A stretch of DNA of 64,000 nt from Maribacter cobaltidurans (GTDB lineage: Bacteria > Bacteroidota > Bacteroidia > Flavobacteriales > Flavobacteriaceae): assembly GCF_002269385.1 (NCBI RefSeq), contig NZ_CP022957.1, positions 1,855,001 through 1,919,000 of the forward strand. The letters are read 5' to 3'. Each line of letters starts with the position of its first letter. The stretch's first letter is position 1. The position numbers were made by a program, and so were the translations under genes. The notes under the pieces were generated by a model. That model did no database searches. It was not told where the DNA came from and saw only the letters and a list, made by a program, of their open reading frames with translations. Below, one piece after another: positions 45,175-53,572 of the stretch.

Positions 45175-46860
45175 ATGAGCGAGACAACTAAGTCTTTGAA
45201 TTTTATTGAACAAATTATTGAGAAAGATCTTGAAAATGGTTACTCAAAGAGTGACTTACGTTTTAGGTTCCCACCCGAGCCCAATGGCTATCTGCACATA
45301 GGACATGCCAGCTCAATTTGTCTGAATTTTGGTTTAGGGCTGCGTTACAAATCCCCTGTTAATCTGAGGTTTGACGACACCAACCCGGCAAAAGAGGAGC
45401 AGGAATTTGTAGATGCCATCAAAAAAGATATTTCTTGGTTGGGTTTTCAGTGGGATACCGAACGGTATGCTTCCGATTATTTCCAACAATTATATGATTG
45501 GGCCGTTCAGTTGATCAAAGATGGTAAAGCCTATGTGGATAGCCAATCTTCGGAAGCTATGGCAGACCAAAAGGGAACTCCAACGGAGCCTGGCGTGAAT
45601 AGTCCTTATAGAGACCGGTCCGTTGAGGAAAATTTATCCCTTTTTGAAGGAATGAAAAAAGGCGAATTTGATGAAGGTGCCCATGTACTTAGGGCAAAAA
45701 TAGATATGGCCCATACCAACATGTTAATGCGGGACCCTATAATGTATCGGGTGCTACATAGAGCGCACCACAGAACAAATACCAATTGGTGTATTTACCC
45801 TATGTATGATTGGACACATGGGGAAAGTGATTATATAGAACAAGTTTCCCATTCTCTTTGTACGCTGGAATTCCTACCTCACCGAGAATTGTATGATTGG
45901 TTTTTAGATCAAGTGTACGACCCTAAGAAATTAAGGCCTAAACAGCGTGAGTTTGCCCGTAGGAATCTGAGCCATACCGTTGTGAGCAAGCGTAAATTAG
46001 CACAACTGGTTGAACAAAAAATCGTCAATGGGTGGGACGACCCAAGAATGCCCACCATTTCAGGGATGCGAAGAAGGGGGTATACCCCGGAATCCATTCG
46101 GAATTTTGCGGATACTATCGGAATTGCTAAAAGAGACAACCTAATCGATGTTTCCCTATTGGAGTTTCACGTACGTGAGGACCTCAACAAAACCACACCA
46201 AGGGTTATGGGTGTTCTGAACCCGCTAAAGGTTGTGATTACCAATTATCCCGAAGGTCAGGAAGAATGGCTTGAAGCTGAAAACAGTCCGGAAGATGAAT
46301 CCTTAGGGTCTAGAGAAGTGCCTTTTTCCAAGGAATTATATATAGAGAAAGAGGATTTTAAGGAAGAGGCAAATAAAAAGTTCTTCCGTCTAAAATTAGG
46401 GGGTGAAGTGCGATTAAAGAATGGGTATATCATTAAAGCGGAAAGCTGCTCAAAAGATACCGATGGGAATATTATAGAGGTTCAATGTACCTATGACCCC
46501 AAAAGTAAGAGTGGTAGTGGAACCCTTGAGAGTTTGCGCAGGGTAAAGGGGACTTTGCACTGGGTTTCCATAAAACATGCGGTACCTGCAGAAATTCGCT
46601 TATACGATAGACTTTTTACCCACGAGAGCCCGGACACACAAAAGGATAAAGATTTCATGGATTTTGTAAACCCTAATTCTTTAGAAGTAATTACTGGGTT
46701 CGTGGAACCGAGTTTAAAGGATTCCAAGGCAGAGGACCGCTTTCAATTTCAACGTATGGGGTATTTCTGCGTAGACAAGGATTCATCAGACGAAAATCTT
46801 GTTTTCAACAAAACCGTGGGGCTTCGAGATTCTTGGGCAAAGATTCAGCAGAAGAATTAA
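45175..46860 (+). CDS. glnS: glutaminyl-tRNA synthetase
   Basis: The 561-aa class I synthetase has the HIGH motif in PPEPNGYLHIGHASS (about residue 40) and the KMSKS equivalent in HTVVSKRKL (about residue 270). The N-terminal catalytic domain plus the two beta-barrel anticodon-binding domains account for the length. The ATG at 45175 (MSETTKSLNFIEQ) was preferred to the in-frame TTG five codons upstream. It attaches glutamine to tRNA-Gln directly. The gene stands alone between its own promoter and terminator. Confidence 0.96.
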   Translation: MSETTKSLNFIEQIIEKDLENGYSKSDLRFRFPPEPNGYLHIGHASSICLNFGLGLRYKSPVNLRFDDTNPAKEEQEFVDAIKKDISWLGFQWDTERYASDYFQQLYDWAVQLIKDGKAYVDSQSSEAMADQKGTPTEPGVNSPYRDRSVEENLSLFEGMKKGEFDEGAHVLRAKIDMAHTNMLMRDPIMYRVLHRAHHRTNTNWCIYPMYDWTHGESDYIEQVSHSLCTLEFLPHRELYDWFLDQVYDPKKLRPKQREFARRNLSHTVVSKRKLAQLVEQKIVNGWDDPRMPTISGMRRRGYTPESIRNFADTIGIAKRDNLIDVSLLEFHVREDLNKTTPRVMGVLNPLKVVITNYPEGQEEWLEAENSPEDESLGSREVPFSKELYIEKEDFKEEANKKFFRLKLGGEVRLKNGYIIKAESCSKDTDGNIIEVQCTYDPKSKSGSGTLESLRRVKGTLHWVSIKHAVPAEIRLYDRLFTHESPDTQKDKDFMDFVNPNSLEVITGFVEPSLKDSKAEDRFQFQRMGYFCVDKDSSDENLVFNKTVGLRDSWAKIQQKN

Positions 46861-46884
46861 AGCTTTTGCTTTTTAACAAGATAT

Positions 46885-46920
46885 AAAAGAGCCCCAAACA
46901 ATTTGTTTGGGGCTCTTTTT
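46885..46920. terminator. bidirectional terminator between glnS and the SPFH gene
   Basis: The 16-base perfect arms AAAAGAGCCCCAAACA and complement with an ATT loop lie between the convergent stops at 46860 and 46940. Confidence 0.9.
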
Positions 46921-46939
46921 CAGTTTTGCAACAACAACT

Positions 46940-47875
46940 CTATTTTTTATCTTCGGACTTTTTCCCGTTAGTTTTCTTCATTTGTTCTCCAATCATATTA
47001 CTGGCCGTAAAGGAAGCCACCATATTGTTCAACATATCACTGCCTGCCTGTGGAGAGTTTGGCAATAGAATCAAATTGGTATTGGTTTCCTCCCCTATAC
47101 TTTGTAAGGTATCATAGTGTTGGGTCACGACGATCAAGGCGGAAGCCTCCTGAGAATTGATTCCTACCTTATTCAATACCTCGACGGATTCTTCCAAACC
47201 TCGGGCAATCTCACGGCGCTGATCTGCGATACCCTGACCTTGCAAACGCTTGCTCTCCGCTTCGGCCTTGGCTTTTTCCACAATAAGAATACGTGCCGCA
47301 TCACCTTCGAACTGGGCCGCTATTTTTTCTCTCTCCGAGGCGTTGATACGGTTCATAGCCGCTTTTACCTGGGCATCTGGGTCAATATCAGTTACCAAAG
47401 TTTTAATGATATCAAAACCGTAGTCTAACATGGCGTCGTTCAGTTCTGCTTTAACGGCAAGGGCAATATCATCCTTTTTTACAAAGACATCGTCCAATTT
47501 CATTTTGGGCACTTCGGCACGAACCACATCAAATACATAGGAAGTAATCTGTTCATGCGGATAATCCAACTTGTAAAAGGCATCATACACTTTTTCCCGA
47601 ATAACGCGGTATTGGACAGATACTTTGAGCCTTACAAAAACATCGTCTAAAGTTTTGGTCTCTATTATTACGTCCAATTGTTGGATCTTTAAGCTTAACC
47701 TTCCGGCTATTCGTTGAACAAAAGGTATTTTAAACTGTAAGCCAGATTGTCTTATACTACTGAACCTACCAAAGGTTTCTATGATAGCAGCGGTTTGTTG
47801 CTTTACGATGAACACAAAGGACAATAACAAGAGTCCCAAAATAATTACAATTGGTATTAAGATGAAATTTCCCAT
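46940..47875 (-). CDS. SPFH/band 7 membrane protein
   Basis: The 311-aa protein has one N-terminal transmembrane helix (about 4-26). A band 7/SPFH domain follows (about 28-200, AAIIETFGRFSSIRQSGLQF to INASEREKIAAQFEG), then an Ala/Glu-rich coiled-coil segment (about 190-235). Stomatin/HflK-like proteins of this type form membrane microdomain scaffolds or regulate proteases. It is monocistronic, and no NfeD-like partner is adjacent. The charged C-terminal tail (KKTNGKKSEDKK) is unusual but short. Confidence 0.9.
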   Translation of the reverse strand: MGNFILIPIVIILGLLLLSFVFIVKQQTAAIIETFGRFSSIRQSGLQFKIPFVQRIAGRLSLKIQQLDVIIETKTLDDVFVRLKVSVQYRVIREKVYDAFYKLDYPHEQITSYVFDVVRAEVPKMKLDDVFVKKDDIALAVKAELNDAMLDYGFDIIKTLVTDIDPDAQVKAAMNRINASEREKIAAQFEGDAARILIVEKAKAEAESKRLQGQGIADQRREIARGLEESVEVLNKVGINSQEASALIVVTQHYDTLQSIGEETNTNLILLPNSPQAGSDMLNNMVASFTASNMIGEQMKKTNGKKSEDKK

Positions 47876-48180
47876 AATCGTTGTTTTAAGTTAATGATTG
47901 AATGTACAAAATTGTAGGTTCTTATAGGTCGTATTTATCTTCTATTTGTTACAAATCTCTTCAAATGATGGAAGGCATGAATTTCTGTTCACTAACGTAA
48001 AAATTAAGCTTATGACCAAAAAATACCAATTATTATTATTTTACAAGGGCTTCTTTATCTGCTGTTTATACATTAACTTATACTGTCGATACAGTTATTT
48101 TACCTAAAAACGCCCCTGTTTTGTATTTTCTGTAAGCGATAATTTTCAAGTGCATAAATCAAAACCAACCCTTATACCTC
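47876..48180. other. non-coding gap between divergent genes
   Basis: This 305-base AT-rich stretch separates the SPFH gene (minus) from the NTF2-like operon (plus). It must hold both promoters, but no exact TAnnTTTG match was seen on either strand. A small inverted repeat, ACTGT-cgat-ACAGT, lies near 48085-48100. Confidence 0.4.
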
Positions 48181-48678
48181 ATGAAATCAAATTACTTCTC
48201 CAAAACTTTATTCGCTTTAATCCTTATCCCTTCTATTACGGGCAGTTGTAATGAAAAACAGCCCGAGCAAGCTTCGGTTAAGAAAACCTCAGATGCAGAA
48301 CTTAACGCCCTTATAAAAAAGCAGGTGGACAGTCTATACGCCGTTTACTCTAGATTTGATTATGACTGGATAAATTTTTATGAAGACCCTTATACCTTTA
48401 TTTATCCGGATACCCCTATAAATGTGAACAGAACTGATTCACTCAGACAGAACTGGAAAGGAATCTATGAAAAGTACGAAGTTAAATTGCTAGACCGGGG
48501 AGAGCCGACCATCATAACCTCAGAGGACATGGCCATTTCCTACAATAGCTTTAATGAAATCTTCATTAACAAGCAAACTAGGGATACCACCAAAAGTGTG
48601 GGAACTTACATTATTGCATGGCGTAGGCAGCCGGACGATTCTTGGAAGATAGCTTTTGAAACACTGCATAATAATTGA
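48181..48678 (+). CDS. NTF2/SnoaL-like (DUF4440-type) lipoprotein
   Basis: The 165-aa protein has a lipoprotein signal (IPSITGSCNEK, lipid Cys at 23). A small alpha+beta domain follows, whose pattern (VDSLYAVYSRFDYDWINFY ... YIIAWRRQPDDSWKIAFET) is that of NTF2/SnoaL-like proteins. These bind small hydrophobic ligands or act as subunits or enzymes. It is the first gene of a five-gene operon containing two more NTF2-like proteins, a cupredoxin-like lipoprotein and an amidohydrolase. The ligand is unknown. Confidence 0.75.
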   Translation: MKSNYFSKTLFALILIPSITGSCNEKQPEQASVKKTSDAELNALIKKQVDSLYAVYSRFDYDWINFYEDPYTFIYPDTPINVNRTDSLRQNWKGIYEKYEVKLLDRGEPTIITSEDMAISYNSFNEIFINKQTRDTTKSVGTYIIAWRRQPDDSWKIAFETLHNN

Positions 48679-48709
48679 TTCGGTCAATACCAACTAAAAA
48701 CTAAAACAC

Positions 48710-49672
48710 ATGAAAAATCAAATTAAAATACAGAACAGTAAGCTGGTGCTAATGGCATTTGCCTTGGTTCTCATATCGTTGCAAGCCTGTAAAGAAGAAA
48801 AGAAAAAACCTGTTGAAGAAACACCTGAAAAAAAGGAGATAATTTCCGTCATCGATATCGTTACAGAAAACATGGAGTTTCAGGCTCCCGACACCATCCC
48901 TTCCGGATGGGTCACTTGGAAATATCACAATGAATCCCCGCAGCCCCATTTTATACTTATAGATGACCCTATTGACAGTATAACCGTTGAAGATTTTGAA
49001 AATGAGCTATTGCCTCCTTTTGGAGAAGGGATTACCCTTTTATATGAAGGAAAAAATGAAGAGGCCTTTGCCGCCTTTGGCAAAATACCCGAATGGTATG
49101 GCGGTACCGTTTGGCCCGGCGGGGTTGGATTGATATCCGGAGGACATACCGCACAAACCACTATGAATTTAGCTCCAGGGTATTATATCATGGAATGTTA
49201 CGTAAAAATGCCGAACGGTATGTTCCACACCAACATGGGAATGTATAAGGTGCTGGTGGTATCCGATGAGGTTTCCCCATTATCGAAGCCCAATGCCGAT
49301 ATAAGCGTTTCGGTTTCAGGCGAAACCGGTATTTCATTTGAGTCTCCCACAGGTGCTGGAGCATTCACCTTTTCGGTACACTATCTGGACCAAAAGAAAC
49401 ATGAGCATTTTCAAGGGCACGATGTAAATTTGGTAAAAATAGCCAACGGCGCAGACATAAAAAAGCTTGAAACTTGGATGAATTGGCTGAATCTTGATGG
49501 TCTCATAGATCCGGTTCCTGAGGGATTTACCTTTTTAGGGGGCGTAAACGATATGCCGGCCGGAAAAACCGGGTATTTTACGGCGACATTGGAACCCGGG
49601 AACTATGCCCTGATTTCTGAAGTGCCCGAGGCTTCTTCCAAAAATATGCTTAAGGTTTTTGAGGTAAAATAG
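48710..49672 (+). CDS. cupredoxin-like lipoprotein with a possible copper site
   Basis: The 320-aa lipoprotein (lipobox ISLQAC, Cys27) appears to have two beta-sandwich halves. The first resembles a cupredoxin: H80 in NESPQPHFILI, then C163, H173 and M176/M178 in MECYVKMPNGMFHTNMGM occupy the usual His-Cys-His-Met order. The large insert between them and the 9-residue Cys-His gap are unlike plastocyanin. The second half (about 190-320, ending LKVFEVK) has the same beta pattern without a ligand set. It could carry electrons or bind copper, or simply use the fold for binding. Confidence 0.6.
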   Translation: MKNQIKIQNSKLVLMAFALVLISLQACKEEKKKPVEETPEKKEIISVIDIVTENMEFQAPDTIPSGWVTWKYHNESPQPHFILIDDPIDSITVEDFENELLPPFGEGITLLYEGKNEEAFAAFGKIPEWYGGTVWPGGVGLISGGHTAQTTMNLAPGYYIMECYVKMPNGMFHTNMGMYKVLVVSDEVSPLSKPNADISVSVSGETGISFESPTGAGAFTFSVHYLDQKKHEHFQGHDVNLVKIANGADIKKLETWMNWLNLDGLIDPVPEGFTFLGGVNDMPAGKTGYFTATLEPGNYALISEVPEASSKNMLKVFEVK

Positions 49673-49690
49673 AAAACAAAACACTTTTAT

Positions 49691-50866
49691 ATGAATAGGG
49701 TTATATTCAACATAATTCTCTTTTTAATCACCATATCTTGTTCAAGTCCAAAAAAATATGATTTGGTCATTGAAAACATCGGGCTTTTCGATGGGGAAAA
49801 AGATCATGGCCGGGTAAATCTGGCCATAAATGCCGATACTATTGCCCTAATCGCTTTAGGAGATATTGAGGGGGATTCGGTAATCGATGGAACGGGAAAA
49901 TATATCATTCCGGGCTTAGTGAATGCCCATGTCCATGCTTCTTCAGAGGAACATCTCAAGACCGGCTATCCCCTGGGAATTCTATACTTGTTAAATATGC
50001 ACACAGGGCAAGAGGACCGTGAAAAAGACTGGAAAGAATTAGCCAAAGACTCCCTTGGGTATTCCGTTCTATATGGTTCCGGCCATGCGGCTACGGTTCC
50101 TGGGGGGCATCCTACCCAGTTCAGCCCAAATATGGAAACTATCAATGATTCAACAAATATAGAAGACTGGGTAGACCATCGCATTGCAAACGGTGCGGAC
50201 TATATAAAGCTCATTCATGTCACCCGAGGTTTTATGGAAGAGCCTACACCTCCGTCCTTAAATTATAATCAGATAGGTGAACTCATCGAATATAGTCATC
50301 AGAGGGGTTATAAGGTAGTCATTCATGCGACCAGTATTGATGAAATGGTGGAAATTGCTAAATACAAACCAGACGGCTTTGTTCATATGTTGGATTACAA
50401 GGATGAATATCCGGTTCCAGAAGGTTATTTTAAGGAAATTGAAAAAAGTGATGCTTTCATTGTTCCAACTGGCGGGATTTCACTTAAGCCAATGGACGGT
50501 TTACCACCCTTTATCATAGAATGGGTGTCTGAAAATGTACTGAACGCCGAGGAGAGGGCAGAAATCATTAGGAAATATCAGGAGTATGATATTCCTATTG
50601 TAGCTGGAACCGATGCGCAAGAGGGCCAGATGGATTTTGGAGCGGATTATTTTTTGGAATTGGAATTATACAAAAAAGCAGGGTTCTCAAACCTTGAAGT
50701 GCTTAGAACCACTACAGGAAATGCGGCAAAGGCATTTAACTTGCCCATCGGGGAAATAAGGGTAGGAAGCCAGGCAACTTTTCTTCTTCTCAATAAGAAT
50801 CCATTAAATGACCTGTCAAATCTAAGAACCTTAGAGCAAGTCTGGAAAAACGGAAAAACACAATAA
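49691..50866 (+). CDS. secreted amidohydrolase (imidazolonepropionase-like) lipoprotein
   Basis: The 391-aa protein has a lipobox (ITISC, Cys17). Its amidohydrolase fold carries the metal-binding HxH pair H80/H82 in PGLVNAHVHAS, a His in VIHATS and the Asp in VAGTDAQ. The C-terminal NAAKAFNLPIGEIRVGSQA is typical of this superfamily. It hydrolyses an amide, ester or ring bond, but the substrate cannot be told. It lies 18 bases after the cupredoxin-like gene and 1 base before the next NTF2-like gene, so it is part of the same operon. Confidence 0.85.
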   Translation: MNRVIFNIILFLITISCSSPKKYDLVIENIGLFDGEKDHGRVNLAINADTIALIALGDIEGDSVIDGTGKYIIPGLVNAHVHASSEEHLKTGYPLGILYLLNMHTGQEDREKDWKELAKDSLGYSVLYGSGHAATVPGGHPTQFSPNMETINDSTNIEDWVDHRIANGADYIKLIHVTRGFMEEPTPPSLNYNQIGELIEYSHQRGYKVVIHATSIDEMVEIAKYKPDGFVHMLDYKDEYPVPEGYFKEIEKSDAFIVPTGGISLKPMDGLPPFIIEWVSENVLNAEERAEIIRKYQEYDIPIVAGTDAQEGQMDFGADYFLELELYKKAGFSNLEVLRTTTGNAAKAFNLPIGEIRVGSQATFLLLNKNPLNDLSNLRTLEQVWKNGKTQ

Positions 50867-50867
50867 A

Positions 50868-51320
50868 ATGAAGTATATAATACCCCTATGTATCATTCTT
50901 TTTGCCTCGAGTAGCAATAACGATTCCTTTACCAAAAATCAACAAGATGAATTTGAGCAGGTCGCAAAAAACTATCAAAAAATCTATATGGATGGAAATG
51001 CGAATTGCGATGAAATTTTAAGCCATTTGGACGAGAATATTATCATGTCCGAAGCTCAGTTTGGAGGTCCAAACCGGACCATAACTTACGATCAATTAAA
51101 AATGTTTTGTCCTCATCTACCACAAAAGGAGGTGATTGGTACCATAACAGAGCAACGTTTGCTTGCCACTGATTTGGGATACGATTATGTTAGCCAAATT
51201 TATCTGAGGAAGAGCGTTGGGGATACCGCCAGGGAAACCAGCGCTAGAATTTGGGAAAGAAAAAAAGGTGTTTGGAAGATTATACAAATGAACAATTCCT
51301 TGAGGAAAGAATGTAACTAA
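50868..51320 (+). CDS. NTF2-like exported protein
   Basis: The 150-aa protein has a hydrophobic signal (about 1-17) but no lipobox cysteine after it (FASSSNND). The body matches the DUF4440/SnoaL layout, with ARIWERKKGVWKIIQMNNS at the end. It starts 1 base after the amidohydrolase stop, indicating translational coupling. Ligand or substrate unknown; an activity connected to the amidohydrolase substrate is possible. Confidence 0.7.
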   Translation: MKYIIPLCIILFASSSNNDSFTKNQQDEFEQVAKNYQKIYMDGNANCDEILSHLDENIIMSEAQFGGPNRTITYDQLKMFCPHLPQKEVIGTITEQRLLATDLGYDYVSQIYLRKSVGDTARETSARIWERKKGVWKIIQMNNSLRKECN

Positions 51321-51361
51321 AGTCATTATACTAACGATTAAATACTCAATAAATCTATGCT

Positions 51362-51850
51362 ATGAATAAAGCTTTAGCCCTATGTATTGGAGTCTTGTGG
51401 ATTTCCTGTAATGAAAAAGAAAAAGCAACAAATGACGCTGAGCCTAAACAAGAAGTACGCACTATGGATGTTGCGGCTGAATTGGAAAAAATTGAAGCCA
51501 TGAGGGATTCATTTGAAAAAACGGTAAGAGAGAAGCGGTATGGAGACCTAGGAAACTTTGTGACCAAAGACCTTGTTTCGATTGGCCCAGGAAGCGAAGA
51601 CTGGATAGCCTACAGAAAACTTAGGGAACAACATGGTAATAAGTTTCGGTATGATAGCATCATCATGACCCCAAAAGAGACCGTAATCCTCTCTGACACC
51701 ATGGCCTACGATTTTGGAGTAAGTAGAACGTACTATACGGACGAAAACGGAACCGTTCATGAAATGGGAGATTCCTTTTTGGTCCTTTTGAAGAAAGTGG
51801 ATGGTCAATGGAAACTGTACAGAGAATTGGCATCTTCACTTGTTGAATAA
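51362..51850 (+). CDS. NTF2-like lipoprotein
   Basis: The 162-aa lipoprotein (lipobox VLWISC, Cys16) carries a DUF4440-type domain: MRDSFEKTVREKRYGDLG, then LLKKVDGQWKLYRELASSL at the end. It is the third NTF2-like protein of this operon, 41 bases after the second. The three share fold and size but little obvious sequence identity, suggesting different ligands or hetero-oligomers. Confidence 0.72.
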   Translation: MNKALALCIGVLWISCNEKEKATNDAEPKQEVRTMDVAAELEKIEAMRDSFEKTVREKRYGDLGNFVTKDLVSIGPGSEDWIAYRKLREQHGNKFRYDSIIMTPKETVILSDTMAYDFGVSRTYYTDENGTVHEMGDSFLVLLKKVDGQWKLYRELASSLVE

Positions 51851-52035
51851 CATCCCTTCCCGATAATAAAAGCAACTGTTATATTCGTTTTGAGAGTCGG
51901 TAGTGTTAATAAAACAACACTGTTTTGTATTGCCCAAATTACTTCTGCTATAAGTGTTGGAGCTGAAAAAGCATTTAGGCAAATTAGCATTTTCTCTTTT
52001 TATATCTTGTGCCTTAATTCTCTAATACTGAACCT

Positions 52036-52671
52036 ATGGGTGCTCGCGTAGATAAATATATCTCAAAACAAAAAAGTTGGTCTAGGGAAATTACCCATAT
52101 CAGGAACTTATTACTTGATTGTGGATTGGAAGAAACTCTAAAATGGCGACAACCTTGTTATACTTTCAAAGGTAAAAACATACTAATTATTGGCTCTTTC
52201 AAAGATTTTTGTTGTCTTAGCTTTTTCAAGGGCGTACTTTTAAAGGATGCCGAAGGCATTCTAAAACAACAGGGGGAGAACACCCAATCCGCAAGAATCG
52301 TCCCCTTTACCAATATGAGCGAAATCATGCGGTTAAAACCTATAATTAAGGCCTATGTGTTCGAGGCTATTGAAATTGAAAAATCGGGGTTGAAAGTTGA
52401 ATATCGTCAACCCAATGAAATGGGATTTCCAGAGGAATTGGAGCGGGCTTTCCAAAAAGATGCTGACTTCGAGTTTGCCTTTAAGAATCTAACGCCCGGA
52501 AGACAGAAGGGATATCTGCTTTTTATTTCTGGAGCAAAACAGTCGGCCACGAGGGTTTCAAGAATAGAAAAACACAGGTCTCGTATCATGGCAGGGAAAG
52601 GCATACATGATTGTGTCTGTGGCCATTCCCAAAAAATGCCTTCTTGCGACGGTTCCCATAAATATATTTGA
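52036..52671 (+). CDS. DUF1801/YdeI family protein with C-terminal CDGSH iron-sulfur motif
   Basis: The 211-aa cytoplasmic protein has a DUF1801 (YdhG/frataxin-like) domain (about 1-125, VDKYISKQKSWSREI then LKWRQPCYTFKGKNI). A YdeI-type helical region follows (about 140-190, LTPGRQKGYLLFISGAKQS). Where YdeI proteins end near GKGxND, this one continues with a C-terminal tail in which C193, C195, C204 and H208 match C-x-C-x2-S-x3-P-x-C-D-G-S-H exactly. That is the [2Fe-2S] ligand set of CDGSH (mitoNEET-type) domains. The motif is shorter than a full domain and would need dimerisation. Function unknown. Confidence 0.8.
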   Translation: MGARVDKYISKQKSWSREITHIRNLLLDCGLEETLKWRQPCYTFKGKNILIIGSFKDFCCLSFFKGVLLKDAEGILKQQGENTQSARIVPFTNMSEIMRLKPIIKAYVFEAIEIEKSGLKVEYRQPNEMGFPEELERAFQKDADFEFAFKNLTPGRQKGYLLFISGAKQSATRVSRIEKHRSRIMAGKGIHDCVCGHSQKMPSCDGSHKYI

Positions 52672-52710
52672 GTAAATTGGTAGCTTTAGGGACCTCCTGA
52701 TTCCAACGCC

Positions 52711-53448
52711 ATGAACAAGCTCAACTATCTTTTCTTACTACTAGCCTTGGTGGCGGAAATAGTGGGTACCGTTGGAGGTTTTGGGTCTTCTGTGTTTTTT
52801 GTTCCTATTGGGAATTTTTTCTTTGATTTTCATTTTGTTCTAGGTCTTACCGCCCTTTTTCATCTATTTAGTAATGTGAGTAAAATCATGCTCTTTAAAA
52901 AGGGGCTGGACAAAAAACTGTTGATGAACATCGGTATACCGTCCGTTATATTTGTTGTTGTTGGTGGTTTTTTAACCAAGGTTATGGATAGCTTCTTTTT
53001 GGAAATAGCTCTTGCCTTGTTTTTGGTTTGTCTGAGTTTGCTGTTCCTTATAAAAAAGGACTTGGTTATCGATCCAAATAAAAAGAATGCCATAACCGGC
53101 GGGGTGTTATCCGGGTTCTCCGCCGGACTGCTGGGCACGGGAGGTGCCATTCGAGGCCTTACCATGGCGGCCTTCAATCTTGAAAAAAGTGTTTTTATCG
53201 CTACCTCTGCATTTATCGACTTCTTTATTGATTTTACCAGAACATTTGTCTACTTCAACAACGGATATATACATAAAGAACACCTGATTTATTTGCCCTT
53301 CTTATTGGTAATTGGCTTTTTGGGCACCTATTTGGGCAAACGCATTCTCAATTACATCCAACAAGATAAGTTTAAAAGAATTTCTCTAGTACTCATATTG
53401 CTTATCGGCCTTGTCACCCTAGTCAATGTTTATTATAAAATAGCCTAA
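52711..53448 (+). CDS. TauE/SafE family membrane permease
   Basis: The 245-aa protein consists of about eight transmembrane helices and has the paired glycine-rich repeats typical of the TauE/SafE family (GTVGGFGSSVFFVPIGNF near the N-terminus, GFSAGLLGTGGAIRGL in the middle). Family members export sulfite, sulfoacetate or related organosulfur or inorganic anions. The substrate is not evident. It lies 39 bases after the CDGSH fusion gene on the same strand and could be co-transcribed. Confidence 0.87.
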   Translation: MNKLNYLFLLLALVAEIVGTVGGFGSSVFFVPIGNFFFDFHFVLGLTALFHLFSNVSKIMLFKKGLDKKLLMNIGIPSVIFVVVGGFLTKVMDSFFLEIALALFLVCLSLLFLIKKDLVIDPNKKNAITGGVLSGFSAGLLGTGGAIRGLTMAAFNLEKSVFIATSAFIDFFIDFTRTFVYFNNGYIHKEHLIYLPFLLVIGFLGTYLGKRILNYIQQDKFKRISLVLILLIGLVTLVNVYYKIA

Positions 53449-53572
53449 ATCGTATTTCTTTTCCATTGCCTTTTTAAGTCTCCATGTTATTTCTTGGTAA
53501 AACTTAATTTTATGATTGCCGCCATGTGTTTTATACTCTACTTTAGGGGCCTATTGCATTAATTTAGCTAAA

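Noticed and set aside
48085..48100. Short inverted repeat ACTGT-cgat-ACAGT as an operator
   Set aside because: Five-base arms are too short to support without further copies.
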